In this document: piece by piece, positions 6,894 to 15,294 of the stretch | Numbering within the stretch: the stretch's first letter is position 1 | Layout: the number at the start of each line of letters is the position of its first letter | Source: Actinomycetota bacterium | GTDB taxonomy: Bacteria > Actinomycetota > Thermoleophilia > Gaiellales > F1-60-MAGs149 | Length of the DNA stretch: 64,000 nucleotides | Assembly: GCA_009885805.1 (NCBI GenBank) | Contig: VFJZ01000057.1 | Location: 46,652-110,651, forward strand | Direction of reading: 5' to 3' | Translations under genes and position numbers: made by a program | Notes under the pieces: model-generated | Told to the model about the DNA's origin: nothing | The model's database searches: none | Seen by the model: the letters and a program-made list of their open reading frames with translations, nothing else

Positions 6894-8398
6894 ACGACCT
6901 CCGCGCCTGGATCGAGGTGCTGCGGCGGGAGGGAGAGCTGGCAGAGGTCACCGCCGAAGTCGACCCCTATCTCGAGATCACGGAGATCGCCGACCGCACC
7001 ATGAAGGCCGGCGGCCCGGCCCTCCTGTTCACGAACGTGCGGGGTTCGGCGATGCCCCTCCTGATCAACCAGTTCGGCACCGAGCGGCGGATGTGCCTCG
7101 CGCTCGGCGTCGCGACGCTGGACGAGGTTCGGGAGCGGGTGTCCGACGTCTTCGAGCTGCTCCAGCCACCGAAGGGCCTGTCCGCCGCGCTCGATGCGGC
7201 GGCGACGGGACTGCGCACGCTGCGCGACTCGAAGCCGAAGGTCGTCTCGAGCGGGCCGTGTCAGGAGGTCGTGATGGAGACGCCGGACCTCGACCGGCTG
7301 CCGATCATGACGTGCTGGCCCGACGACGGCGGGCCGTTCATCACCCTGCCGTCGGTCATCACCCGCGACGTCGTCACCGGCGGGCGCAACGTCGGCATGT
7401 ACCGCCTCCAGAAGCACTCGTCGACGACGCTCGGTCTGCACTGGCAGATCCACAAGGACGCCGCCGCCGACTGGCGCGAGGGCGCCGGCCGGATGGAGGT
7501 CGCGATCGCGCTCGGCACCGATCCGATCACGGCCTACGCCGGCTCGATGCCGCTGCCGAAGCACATCGACGAGTTCGCCGTCGCGGGGGTGTTGCGCGGC
7601 ACCCGCACCGAGCTCGTCCGGTGCCGAACGGTCGACCTCGAGGTGCCGGCGAACGCCGAGATCGTGATCGAGGGCTACGCGGAGCGCGGCACCCTGCATC
7701 CCGAGGGGCCGTTCGGCGACCACACCGGCTACTACACGCCGGTCGAGCCGTTCCCGCTGCTGCACGTGACGGCGATCACGCACCGGCGCGACCCGATCTA
7801 CCCGTCGATCGTCGTCGGCGTGCCGCCGTCCGAGGACGTCTGGCTCGGCAAGGCGACCGAGCGCATCTTCCTGCCCGCCGTGCAGATGACGCTGCCCGAG
7901 GTCGTTGACTACGACCTGCCAGCCGCCGGTGTCTTTCACAATTGCTGCATCGTCGCCATCCGCAAGCGCTTCCCCGGCCATGCGCGGAAGGTGATGCACG
8001 CGATCTGGGGAACGGGACTTCTGTCTCTGACCAAGGCGGTCGTCGTGGTCGACGAGTGGGTGGACGTGCACGACTACACCCAGGTGATGTGGCAGCTCGG
8101 AGCGAACGTCGACCCGGCGCGCGATGTCCTCGTCTCCAGCGGGCCCCTCGACCAGCTCGACCACGCCCCTGCGATCCAGAGCCTGGGCGGTAAGATCGGC
8201 TTCGACGCGACCCGGAAATGGCCCGAAGAGGGCTACCCACGGGTGTGGCCGGAGGTCGCGCGGATGTCCGCTAGCGTTCGCGAGGCCGTCGACGAACGTT
8301 GGTCGGCGCTCGGCATCCGACTCGACGTCGTCGCGCGGGTCGACGCCGGCAGTTCGGCCCGATCCCGGCGTCGTTTTTTTGGCCGGGGCAGCCCGTGA
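6890..8398 (+). CDS. UbiD-family decarboxylase, probable menaquinone-pathway (MqnL-like)
   Basis: A 502-residue prenylated-FMN-dependent decarboxylase. The conserved block HPEGPFGDHTGYYTPVEPFP (270-289) and NVGMYRLQ...LGLHWQ (167-186) are diagnostic for UbiD proteins. In the futalosine pathway an enzyme of this family removes the carboxylate of the prenylated 1,4-dihydroxy-6-naphthoate ring. The neighbouring ubiX, ubiE, polyprenyl synthase, mqnE, mqnA and mqnC make that the most likely role. The ATG overlaps the stop of the preceding small gene. Other UbiD substrates remain possible, since the family is broad, but the context is strong. Confidence 0.88.
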   Translation: MNDLRAWIEVLRREGELAEVTAEVDPYLEITEIADRTMKAGGPALLFTNVRGSAMPLLINQFGTERRMCLALGVATLDEVRERVSDVFELLQPPKGLSAALDAAATGLRTLRDSKPKVVSSGPCQEVVMETPDLDRLPIMTCWPDDGGPFITLPSVITRDVVTGGRNVGMYRLQKHSSTTLGLHWQIHKDAAADWREGAGRMEVAIALGTDPITAYAGSMPLPKHIDEFAVAGVLRGTRTELVRCRTVDLEVPANAEIVIEGYAERGTLHPEGPFGDHTGYYTPVEPFPLLHVTAITHRRDPIYPSIVVGVPPSEDVWLGKATERIFLPAVQMTLPEVVDYDLPAAGVFHNCCIVAIRKRFPGHARKVMHAIWGTGLLSLTKAVVVVDEWVDVHDYTQVMWQLGANVDPARDVLVSSGPLDQLDHAPAIQSLGGKIGFDATRKWPEEGYPRVWPEVARMSASVREAVDERWSALGIRLDVVARVDAGSSARSRRRFFGRGSP

Positions 8399-8424
8399 TC
8401 GAGCTTGTGCCGTCTGTTCTCACG

Positions 8425-8454
8425 TTGACATCCGTCCGAAGGGTGAATCACAAT
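8425..8454 (+). promoter_or_regulatory. Sigma70-type promoter for qcrABC
   Basis: A perfect -35 TTGACA (8425-8430) is followed after 18 bp by CACAAT (8449-8454, 4 of 6 with TATAAT). Transcription would start near 8461, leaving a leader of about 29 bases. That leader contains AGGAGG (8475-8480), nine bases before the qcrA GTG start. This promoter lies in the 91-bp gap after the UbiD gene and separates the respiratory genes from the haem and quinone genes upstream. Confidence 0.6.
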
Positions 8455-8489
8455 GCCGCCGTCAATGCCCTCGCAGGAGGTTGAGTCTC

Positions 8490-9122
8490 GTGGCTGATCC
8501 CTCTGGGGGCCACACCGGGAACGAAGGAGCGGGCGCCGCCGGCGCTCACGTTGATCCGGCCAGCGCCCGCGCGGCCGTCTCTCGTGGACGCTTTCTGACC
8601 GGAGTCACGCTGGGACTCGGCGGCATCCTCGGCGCCGCCATCACCGTTCCCGCGATCGGGTTCGCTCTCGGGCCGTCGTTCGTGGGCGAAGAGTGGTACT
8701 GGGCCGACCTCGGCTCGGTCGACCTGTACAACGAGGAGTACACCCCCGTCATCTTCGAGCGGGGGCCGGGTGGCCACCTCGATCGTCGCGTCGCCTTCAT
8801 CCGGCGCGACGGGCCCGACGCCTTCACAGCGATCTCCAATACCTGCATGCATCTCGGCTGCCCGGTCGTCACGCGCGGCGGCGCCTTCGCCTGCCCGTGT
8901 CACGGCGGGCAGTACGACTCGGAGGGGCGCCGCACGCTCGGACCGCCGGTTCGACCGCTGAACCGCTTCGAGTTCAAGATCGAGGGCGGCAACCTGCTGC
9001 TCGGCCGCGTGTTCGCCGCCGAGGAGCGGGGCGACGAGGTCATCACGTCGAAGGTCTGGAAGGACCCCGGCCAGCAGGTCGAAGGTCTCCTGTCGTTCCT
9101 CTACCCGACGCCGCCGCGTTAG
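8490..9122 (+). CDS. qcrA: Menaquinol:cytochrome c reductase, Rieske iron-sulfur subunit
   Basis: A 210-residue Rieske protein. After a hydrophilic N-terminus of about 30 residues comes SRGRFLTG and one membrane helix (about 38-58), then the soluble domain with both cluster-binding boxes, NTCMHLGCPVV and ACPCHGGQYD. The cluster accepts electrons from menaquinol and passes them to the c-type haem. GTG at 8490 was chosen because AGGAGG lies nine bases upstream; an in-frame TTG at 8481 directly abuts that motif and is unlikely. No canonical twin-arginine pair is visible (R-G-R). The stop codon TAG forms part of the ribosome-binding site of qcrB. Confidence 0.93.
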   Translation: MADPSGGHTGNEGAGAAGAHVDPASARAAVSRGRFLTGVTLGLGGILGAAITVPAIGFALGPSFVGEEWYWADLGSVDLYNEEYTPVIFERGPGGHLDRRVAFIRRDGPDAFTAISNTCMHLGCPVVTRGGAFACPCHGGQYDSEGRRTLGPPVRPLNRFEFKIEGGNLLLGRVFAAEERGDEVITSKVWKDPGQQVEGLLSFLYPTPPR

Positions 9123-9133
9123 GAGCTCCCGCG

Positions 9134-9847
9134 ATGGCACCCCCGATTCCAACTCCCAAAGAGGTTGTCCAGATCCCGCTCGACTGGGTCGAGGAGCGCT
9201 CCGGTCTCGTCTCGCTGCACAAGTACCTGCTGTTCCGGAACGTCCCGAAGGACATCTCGTGGCTCCAGACGCTCGGCTCGGCGCTGATCACGACGTTCAT
9301 GATCCAGGTCGTCACCGGCATCCTGCTCGCGATGTACTACCACCCGACGGCCGACGGCGCCTTCGAGTCGATCCGCTACATCACCGACGAGGCGACGCTC
9401 GGCTGGCTCGTACGAGGTATGCACAAGTGGGGATCGAGCATGTTCGTGATCCTCCTCTTCCTGCACATGGGCCGTGTGTTCCTGATGGGCTCGTACAAGT
9501 ATCCGCGGGAGATGACGTGGCTGACGGGAGCGATCCTCTTCCAGCTCGTGATGTTCATGTCGCTCACCGGCTACCTGCTGGTGTTCGACCAGCGCGCCTA
9601 CTGGGCGTCCGTCGTCGCCATCAACATCAACGGCACGGCGCCGATCCTGGGACCGTTCATCGCCGAGTTCCTCAAGGTCGGGCCGGAGTTCTCGGAGAAC
9701 ACCCTGTCGCGCTTCTACTCGCTGCACATGCTCGCCGTCCCCGGCGGCATCATTGCCATGATCGGCCTGCATCTGTACCTCGTGATCCGCCTCGGCGTCA
9801 CCTCACCGCCGTGGTCCAAACATCGCGCGAAGGCCGGTGACGTCTGA
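9134..9847 (+). CDS. qcrB: Menaquinol:cytochrome c reductase, cytochrome b subunit (b6-type)
   Basis: A 237-residue protein equivalent to the N-terminal half of cytochrome b. The bis-histidine ligands are His97 and His111 (MHKWGSSMFVILLFLH) and His198 and His213 (HMLAVPGGIIAMIGLH). The second pair is separated by 14 residues, as in b6f complexes and Bacillus QcrB, not 13 as in mitochondrial cytochrome b. Four membrane helices carry two b haems and the quinol sites. The start ATG follows TAGGAG with 8-bp spacing. It overlaps qcrC by one base (TGATG). Confidence 0.95.
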   Translation: MAPPIPTPKEVVQIPLDWVEERSGLVSLHKYLLFRNVPKDISWLQTLGSALITTFMIQVVTGILLAMYYHPTADGAFESIRYITDEATLGWLVRGMHKWGSSMFVILLFLHMGRVFLMGSYKYPREMTWLTGAILFQLVMFMSLTGYLLVFDQRAYWASVVAININGTAPILGPFIAEFLKVGPEFSENTLSRFYSLHMLAVPGGIIAMIGLHLYLVIRLGVTSPPWSKHRAKAGDV

Positions 9848-10713
9848 TGCCGCGACTGACTGCACGGGAGCGGCGCGAAGCCTACCAGCGCGAGCACGAC
9901 TTCCAGGTGAAGACCGGGAAGGCGTTCTTCCCGTACGCGATCTTCCACGACACGGTCGCCAGCCTCGTCACCGTCGTGCTGATCATGGGCATGTCGATCA
10001 TCTGGTGGGCCGACTTCGGACCGGTCCCCGACGATCCGGAAGCCGGCCGCGCCGGTGGCTTCCTCGGCCCCGCGTACGAGAATCGGGCCGACCCGGGCAC
10101 CGAGGAGTACGACCCGCGGCCCGAGTGGTACTTCTTCTTCCTCTTCCAGCTCCTCCGGATCTTCAAGGAGCCGGAGATGCTGCTGTTCGCGACCATCATC
10201 ATCCCGACGCTGCTGATGGTGCTGATGATGGCCTGGCCGTTCATCGATCGGCGGCCGGAGCGACGCGTCTCGCGGCGGCCGATCGCCATGGTGCTCGCGG
10301 TCGCGACACCCGTGGCCCTGATGTTCCTGACGTGGGAGGGCTCGAAAGCGCCGGCCGTCGGCGCCGCCTCGGACCATCCCGGTGCCGCCGCCTTCGCGAA
10401 CTTCCAGCCGTGCGGCACCTGCCACACGCTGGCTGACGCGGGCACGGGCGGTACCGTCGGGCCGAACCTCGACACCTCGAACCCCGACTACGCAACCGCC
10501 CTCGCCATCATCGCGGACGGCAAGGGTGCGATGCCGGCGTTCAAGGCGCAGGGTCTGACCGACGACCAACTCTCCTGTCTCGCCGGGTACATCGCGACCT
10601 GGGCCGGTGCGCAGGCAGGCGCGCCAGGGCCGAAGGCCCCGACGGCAGAGGGCTATCCCGACTCCTGTACCGCGGCCGGCCCCGACTACGCGGGCGCCGG
10701 CGCCGGCGGCTAG
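9847..10713 (+). CDS. qcrC: Reductase subunit IV fused to a c-type cytochrome domain
   Basis: A 288-residue fusion. The N-terminal part (about 1-170) is the subunit-IV half of cytochrome b with three helices and the quinol-site motif RPEWYFFFLFQLLR (PEW at 92-94). A linker leads to a monohaem domain with CGTCH (189-193) and axial Met229 in GAMPAF. The same fusion occurs in Bacillus-type QcrC, in which the attached cytochrome accepts the electron from the Rieske centre. The protein ends in an Ala/Gly/Pro-rich tail. Its TAG stop is the first part of the dispersed repeat that follows. Confidence 0.93.
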   Translation: MPRLTARERREAYQREHDFQVKTGKAFFPYAIFHDTVASLVTVVLIMGMSIIWWADFGPVPDDPEAGRAGGFLGPAYENRADPGTEEYDPRPEWYFFFLFQLLRIFKEPEMLLFATIIIPTLLMVLMMAWPFIDRRPERRVSRRPIAMVLAVATPVALMFLTWEGSKAPAVGAASDHPGAAAFANFQPCGTCHTLADAGTGGTVGPNLDTSNPDYATALAIIADGKGAMPAFKAQGLTDDQLSCLAGYIATWAGAQAGAPGPKAPTAEGYPDSCTAAGPDYAGAGAGG

Positions 10714-10968
10714 TGGTTCGACGCGGAAATGGGGTTGTGGTCGAGGTTCTTGGAGCGAGCGGGAGGATCGCCCGTCGCGCGGGGCTTGCTGGAGCAAGGG
10801 CAAGCGGCGGGCGGGTCGCCCGCGAAGCCCGCGGCTGCGCCGCTTGCGGCGCAGTTGTCGGTCGCCGGAGCGTGATGGTGCGGCGGGCTGCGGTTCGACC
10901 GCAGCGCCAGCATGCGCAGGACGATCCAGGGGCCTCCGAACGCCGCGCCATTTCGGGGGCGCACCACT
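10712..10968. repeat. 257-bp MITE-like element with terminal inverted repeats (copy A)
   Basis: The element runs from AGTGGTTCG to GCACCACT. Its two ends (10712-10732 and the complement of 10948-10968) agree at 17 of 21 positions. The reverse complement of the element matches the right end of the window. Identical blocks include 24 bp at 10918-10941 and 36 bp at 10819-10854, the latter holding a perfect 9-2-9 palindrome CTGCGCCGC-AA-GCGGCGCAG. It fills most of the 308-bp gap between qcrC and ubiX. A frame spanning it is not conserved in the other copy, so it looks non-coding. It could be a non-autonomous mobile element or a structured intergenic repeat. Confidence 0.75.
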
Positions 10969-11021
10969 GAGCGGCACCGGGCCGGGGCGGCGACGCCCGG
11001 GCCCTGCGATCCTTCTGGCAT

Positions 11022-11612
11022 ATGCGTGTCTTTCTCGGCATCACCGGCGCCTCGGGCGCTCCGTACGCCGCTCGTGTCCTCGACGGCCTGACGGCCGCCG
11101 GCGCCGAGGTCGGGCTCTGCGTGTCGGCCGCCGGCGCCGAGGTGCTCGCCTGGGAGCTCTACCGCGACCGGACGCTGCCGGCGGACGTCGCCGTCGCCCG
11201 CCTCGTCGCCGAGCACGGCTCCGCTCGCGTCACCGTCTACGCCGAGGACGACTGGTTCTCACCCTATGCCTCGGGCTCCGCCCGCTGCGACGCGTACATC
11301 ATCTGCCCCTGCTCGATGGCGACGTGCGGCACGATCGCCTCGTCCGGACAGGCCAACCTCATCCACCGCGCCGCTGGCGTCGCCCTGAAGGAGGACCGCC
11401 GCCTCGTCCTCGTCCCGCGAGAGACGCCGCTGTCCGTCATCCATCTCCGCGCGCTACTCACGCTGCGGGAGGCGGGCGCGCTGGTGGCGCCGGCGATGCC
11501 GGGCTTCTACGGCCATCCCGATACCCTGACGGACGCGATCGACTTCGTGGCGGGCAAGGTGCTTGATCTGGTGGGTGTTGACAACGATCTGCTGAGGCGG
11601 TGGGGCGGATGA
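11022..11612 (+). CDS. ubiX: UbiX-family flavin prenyltransferase (MqnM-like)
   Basis: A 196-residue protein with the N-terminal FMN-binding motif GITGASGAPYAARVL (7-21), the CDAYIICPCSMATCGTIA block and VPRETPLSVIHL, all diagnostic of UbiX/Pad1. It attaches a dimethylallyl group to FMN to make prenylated FMN, the cofactor required by the UbiD decarboxylase encoded 2.6 kb upstream. The ATG start lies 53 bp after the repeat element. The stop overlaps the ubiE start as ATGA, so ubiX opens the second block of quinone genes. Confidence 0.95.
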   Translation: MRVFLGITGASGAPYAARVLDGLTAAGAEVGLCVSAAGAEVLAWELYRDRTLPADVAVARLVAEHGSARVTVYAEDDWFSPYASGSARCDAYIICPCSMATCGTIASSGQANLIHRAAGVALKEDRRLVLVPRETPLSVIHLRALLTLREAGALVAPAMPGFYGHPDTLTDAIDFVAGKVLDLVGVDNDLLRRWGG

Positions 11613-12352
11613 GCGGCGCGGCGCTCGAGCCGCGCGCCGCCGACGGCACGCTGCCGCCCGAGCGGGTGCAGGCGATGTTCGATCGCATCGCCCGCCCGTA
11701 CGACCTGATGAACCGCGCCATGACGGTCGGCCTCGATCGGCGCTGGCGCTCGCTCGCCGCGGACGAGGCCGGAGTCGGGTCGGGCGCCGCCGTCGCCGAC
11801 ATCTGCTGCGGGACGGGTGATCTCGCGCTGGAGCTGGCGGCGCGCGTCGGCGCCGCCGGCGAGGTCACCGGGATCGACTTCTCCGCCAACATGCTGACGA
11901 TCGCGCGGCAGAAGGCGGCCGACCGCGGCGTTGCGAACATACGCTTCGTCGCCGGCGACGCCCTCGCGCTGCCGATCGGCGATGACGAGGTCGCCGCGGC
12001 GACGATCGCCTTCGGCATGCGCAACCTCGCCGACCACGCGCAGGGCTTCCGGGAGCTCGCCCGGATCGTCCGTCCGGGCGGACGCGTCGTCTGCCTCGAG
12101 ATCACCACGCCGCGCAACGGTCTCGGACGGAGCTTCTACCGGCTCTGGTTCGACCGTCTCGTCCCCGCCATCGGCGGTCTCGTCGACCGCGGTGAGAACG
12201 CCTACTCCTACCTGCCGGCGTCGGTTCGGCGCTTTCCGCCGCCTGGCGAGCTCGGTGCCGTCATGTTCGCAGCCGGACTCGAGCGCGTCCGCTACCGGCT
12301 GCTGGCGGGTGGCATCGTCGCGCTGCACGTCGGCGAGGTGCCCCTCGCGTGA
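11609..12352 (+). CDS. ubiE: Demethylmenaquinone methyltransferase
   Basis: A 247-residue class I SAM methyltransferase of the UbiE/MenG family, carrying the signatures FDRIARPYDLMNRAMTVGLD (N-terminal) and VADICCGTGDLALELA for SAM binding. GMRNLADH and EITTPRNG in the second half also fit the family. It performs the last step of menaquinone synthesis, C-methylation of the demethyl precursor. Start ATG at 11609 overlaps the ubiX stop (ATGA); an upstream in-frame GTG at 11600 is less likely. It ends with a GTGA overlap into the polyprenyl synthase gene. Confidence 0.94.
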   Translation: MSGAALEPRAADGTLPPERVQAMFDRIARPYDLMNRAMTVGLDRRWRSLAADEAGVGSGAAVADICCGTGDLALELAARVGAAGEVTGIDFSANMLTIARQKAADRGVANIRFVAGDALALPIGDDEVAAATIAFGMRNLADHAQGFRELARIVRPGGRVVCLEITTPRNGLGRSFYRLWFDRLVPAIGGLVDRGENAYSYLPASVRRFPPPGELGAVMFAAGLERVRYRLLAGGIVALHVGEVPLA

Positions 12353-13314
12353 GCGCGATCGACGAGATCTCCCTGCTCGCCGGGCCAGGCGTCCGCTCGT
12401 ACCTCGGCCGCCTCGAGGCGACCCTCGAAGCCGCGACGTCGTGGGGGGCCGGAGCGACGCCGGACGCCGCGCGCGACACGCTTGCCGCTGGCGGCAAGCG
12501 CCTGCGGCCCGTTCTCGTCTACCTGTCCGCGGCGGACCGGGACGGTGACGACCTCGTCGCGGCCGGCGCGGCGGTCGAGCTCGTCCACTCGGCGACGCTG
12601 GTCCACGACGACGTCCTCGACCGCTCCGCTCTGCGGCGCGGGCGGCCGACCGTCTGGGCGCTGCACGGCCCGGCGCGGGCGACGGCGACGGGCGACTACC
12701 TGTTCGCCCGCGCGTTCGCCCTGATGGTCGAGACCGGCGACGCCGCCGCGGTCACGGAGCTCGCCGAGTGCACGCTCGGGCTCGCCCGCGGCGAGGCCCT
12801 CCAGATGCAGCAGGCGCGTCGGCCCGACACGACGCCCGATCAGTACCTGGAGCGGTGCGGGCTCAAGACCGGCCTGCTGTTCGCCACCGCCTGTGCGCTC
12901 GGCGGTCGTCTCGGCGGCGTCCCTCCGACATTGCTGCCGGCGCTCCGGCGCTACGGACACGACCTGGGCCTCGCGTTCCAGCTGAGCGACGACGTGCTGG
13001 ACTGCGCCGGGTCGATCTCTGCCACCGGCAAGCCGATCGGCACCGACCTGCTCGACGGCACGGCGACGCTGCCCCTGCTCTACGCCGCCCGTCTCGACGT
13101 CGCCGTCGCGGCGGCGATCGCAAGGCGCCCGGAACCGGATGCCGTTCTCGGCCTGCTCACCCGCGTCGCCGACACCGGGGCGCTCGCGGCGGCACGCGCC
13201 ATCGCGCACGAGCACGCAGCGCGGGCCGAGGCTGCGCTCGACGATCTCGATGACCACCTCGACACCCGACCGCTCCGCGCCGTGGTCCGCGGAGTCGTCG
13301 ACCGGGAGGGATGA
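12349..13314 (+). CDS. All-trans polyprenyl diphosphate synthase
   Basis: A 321-residue trans-isoprenyl diphosphate synthase. The first Asp-rich motif is HDDVLD (Asp87, Asp88, Asp91) and the second is LSDDVLD (Asp214, Asp215, Asp218); GGKRLRP binds the diphosphate. It lengthens allylic diphosphates with isopentenyl diphosphate. Position between ubiE and mqnE indicates that it supplies the menaquinone side chain. Chain length cannot be read reliably: residues before the first DDxxD (ELVHSATLVH) are small, as in long-chain synthases. A related incomplete domain is encoded at 6537-6893. Confidence 0.92.
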   Translation: MSAIDEISLLAGPGVRSYLGRLEATLEAATSWGAGATPDAARDTLAAGGKRLRPVLVYLSAADRDGDDLVAAGAAVELVHSATLVHDDVLDRSALRRGRPTVWALHGPARATATGDYLFARAFALMVETGDAAAVTELAECTLGLARGEALQMQQARRPDTTPDQYLERCGLKTGLLFATACALGGRLGGVPPTLLPALRRYGHDLGLAFQLSDDVLDCAGSISATGKPIGTDLLDGTATLPLLYAARLDVAVAAAIARRPEPDAVLGLLTRVADTGALAAARAIAHEHAARAEAALDDLDDHLDTRPLRAVVRGVVDREG

Positions 13315-13361
13315 GCATGCAACGGTCGGAGCGAAGCGGAGGCCCTTGCGTGCGGTGGCGA

Positions 13362-13398
13362 ATGCCGTGCGACGATGCGACGAAGGAGCGCACGGCAT
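13362..13398 (+). promoter_or_regulatory. Hairpin presenting the mqnE ribosome-binding site
   Basis: A perfect 10-bp inverted repeat, ATGCCGTGCG (13362-13371) and CGCACGGCAT (13389-13398), encloses a 17-base loop. The loop holds the Shine-Dalgarno GAAGGAG (13382-13388). The last two stem bases are the A and T of the mqnE ATG at 13397. In mRNA the ribosome-binding site would be exposed in the loop while the start codon is partly paired. It sits in an 82-bp gap between the polyprenyl synthase and mqnE genes, where translation could be set separately. Confidence 0.6.
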
Positions 13399-14521
13399 GA
13401 GCATGGCGATCGCCACCACCCGCAATGCCGAACTCGTCGAGATCCGGGCCAAGGTCCTGGCTGGCGAACGCCTCGACCTCGACGACGGCATCGCGTTGCT
13501 CGAGTGCGATGACCTGCTCGGCCTCGGCGACCTCGCCGACACGGCGCGGCGCCTCCGCGGCGGCAGCGACGATGTCTTCTTCGTCAACAACCTGTACCTC
13601 AACCACACGACCGTCTGTCGCGTGAAGTGCAAGTTCTGCGCCTTCGCGCGCACCTCGAAGCAGGCCGATGCCGAGACGTGGGAGATCGACGATCTCGTCG
13701 CCAAGGCGGTGAAGATCCGCTCCCACCAGGAGTTCAGTGAGATCCACATGGTGGGCGGCGAGAGCCCGCATCTGGACTTCCAGTACTACCTCGACATCAC
13801 GCAGTCGCTGCGCGAGGCGATGCCCGACGTCCACCTGAAGCTGTTCACGGCGTCCGAGATCCACCACATGACGAAGCTGTCGGGATTGACGCACCGCGAG
13901 GTGCTGGAGCAGTTGATCGCCGTTGGCCTCGACACGCTCCCCGGTGGCGGCGCGGAGGTGTTCTCGCCGCGCGTGCGGAAGATCATCGCTCCCGGCAAGG
14001 AGCCGGGGCAGACGTGGCTCGAGACCCACCGGACCGCGCACGGCCTCGGGCTGAAGACGCACTGCACGATGCTCTACGCCCATGTCGAGACGTTCGAGGA
14101 GCGCATCGAGCACCTCCTCGCGTTGCGCGACCTCCAGGACGAGACCGGCGGGTTCATGGCCTTCATCCCGCTCCCGTTCCATCCCGAGAACACCGTCTTC
14201 GAGCGGCGCGGCTGGAAGTTCACGACCGGGATGGACGATCTCAAGATGATCGCCGTGTCGCGGCTCATGCTCGACAACATCGAGCACGTCAAGGCCTACT
14301 GGATCATGATCTCGACGCCGCTCGCGCAGGTGGCGCTGCATTTCGGTGCGAACGACATCCAGGGGACCGTCGTCGAGGAGAAGATCGCGCACGCTGCCGG
14401 CGCCGTCACGCCCACCGAGGCGAAGGTCGCCGATCTCGTCCGCGTCATCCGCGAGGCCGGGCGCCGCCCGGTGCAGCGCGACACCTTCTACCGAACACTG
14501 CGAACCTTCGACGCGCCATGA
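13397..14521 (+). CDS. mqnE: Aminofutalosine synthase (radical SAM)
   Basis: A 374-residue radical SAM enzyme with the cluster motif CRVKCKFCAF (Cys74, Cys78, Cys81). HMVGGESPHLDFQYYLD, LPGGGAEVFSPRVRK and a C-terminal Gly-rich part match MqnE rather than MqnC. It joins the chorismate-derived enolpyruvyl benzoate to SAM to give aminofutalosine. ATG at 13397 is preceded by GAAGGAG with 8-bp spacing; a second ATG lies two codons later. The order mqnE-mqnA-mqnC with ATGA and GTGA overlaps marks a single futalosine operon. Confidence 0.93.
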   Translation: MSMAIATTRNAELVEIRAKVLAGERLDLDDGIALLECDDLLGLGDLADTARRLRGGSDDVFFVNNLYLNHTTVCRVKCKFCAFARTSKQADAETWEIDDLVAKAVKIRSHQEFSEIHMVGGESPHLDFQYYLDITQSLREAMPDVHLKLFTASEIHHMTKLSGLTHREVLEQLIAVGLDTLPGGGAEVFSPRVRKIIAPGKEPGQTWLETHRTAHGLGLKTHCTMLYAHVETFEERIEHLLALRDLQDETGGFMAFIPLPFHPENTVFERRGWKFTTGMDDLKMIAVSRLMLDNIEHVKAYWIMISTPLAQVALHFGANDIQGTVVEEKIAHAAGAVTPTEAKVADLVRVIREAGRRPVQRDTFYRTLRTFDAP

Positions 14522-15294
14522 TCCGCCTCGGCCGCGTCGACTACATCAACACCTTCCCGCTGGCGTGGAGCCTCGCGCGCCACCTCGACCCGGGTGAGGT
14601 CAGCGAGGTGGTCGGCGTTCCGACCGCCCTGAACGCGATGCTCCGCGCAGGCGAGGTCGACGTGGCGAACGTCTCCAGCATCGAGTACGGGCGCAACCAC
14701 GCCTCCTACGTGTTGCTGCCCTCGCTCTGCGTCGGCTCCGACGGCGCCGTGGAGTCCGTGCAGCTGGTGACGGACGTGCCGCTGCCGGCCGTCCGCAGCG
14801 TCGCCGCGACCAGCCAGAGCGCCTCCTCGGTCGTGCTCGTCCGCATCCTGCTCCCGCACGCGGAGATCCGGTCGGAGGGCGAGTCCGCCGATGCGCGTCT
14901 GCTGATCGGCGACGACGCGCTGCGCTCGGCGTTCGACGATCCGATGCCGCACCACGACCTCGGTGCGCTGTGGCGGGAGCGCACCGGCCTGCCGATGGTG
15001 TTCGCGGTCTGGGCGGCCAGACGAGGAACGCCGGGTCTCGACGCCCTCGACCGCGCGCTCGCCGAGGCTGTCACCGACGCCCACGAGCACTCGGCGGCGG
15101 TGGCGCGCTCGGCGGCGGCCAGGTACGGCTACCCGGCCGGGTTCCTGGCCCGGTACTTCGAGAAGCTGCGCTACCGGTTCGCGGAGCGCGAGCGTGCCGG
15201 CCTGGCACGGTTCCTCGCCCTCGCCAACGAGGCCGGGCTGATCGAGGACACCCCTGAACTCCGCTTCGTCGCCGACCTCGAGCCGGTGTCGTGA
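14518..15294 (+). CDS. mqnA: Chorismate dehydratase
   Basis: A 258-residue periplasmic-binding-protein-like enzyme that dehydrates chorismate to 3-enolpyruvyl benzoate, the first step of the futalosine pathway. The N-terminus IRLGRVDYINTFPL and the VANVSSIEYGRNHASY stretch are characteristic, as are SAATSQSASSV-like serine-rich residues of the ligand pocket. There is no signal peptide, as expected for a cytoplasmic enzyme. ATG overlaps the mqnE stop. Flanking mqnE and mqnC make the assignment firm. Confidence 0.92.
   Translation: MIRLGRVDYINTFPLAWSLARHLDPGEVSEVVGVPTALNAMLRAGEVDVANVSSIEYGRNHASYVLLPSLCVGSDGAVESVQLVTDVPLPAVRSVAATSQSASSVVLVRILLPHAEIRSEGESADARLLIGDDALRSAFDDPMPHHDLGALWRERTGLPMVFAVWAARRGTPGLDALDRALAEAVTDAHEHSAAVARSAAARYGYPAGFLARYFEKLRYRFAERERAGLARFLALANEAGLIEDTPELRFVADLEPVS

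Noticed and set aside
10713-10970. 85-codon frame that exactly spans the first repeat copy
   Set aside because: Start and stop come from the terminal repeats and the frame is interrupted after about 25 codons in the second copy, so it is not a conserved gene.
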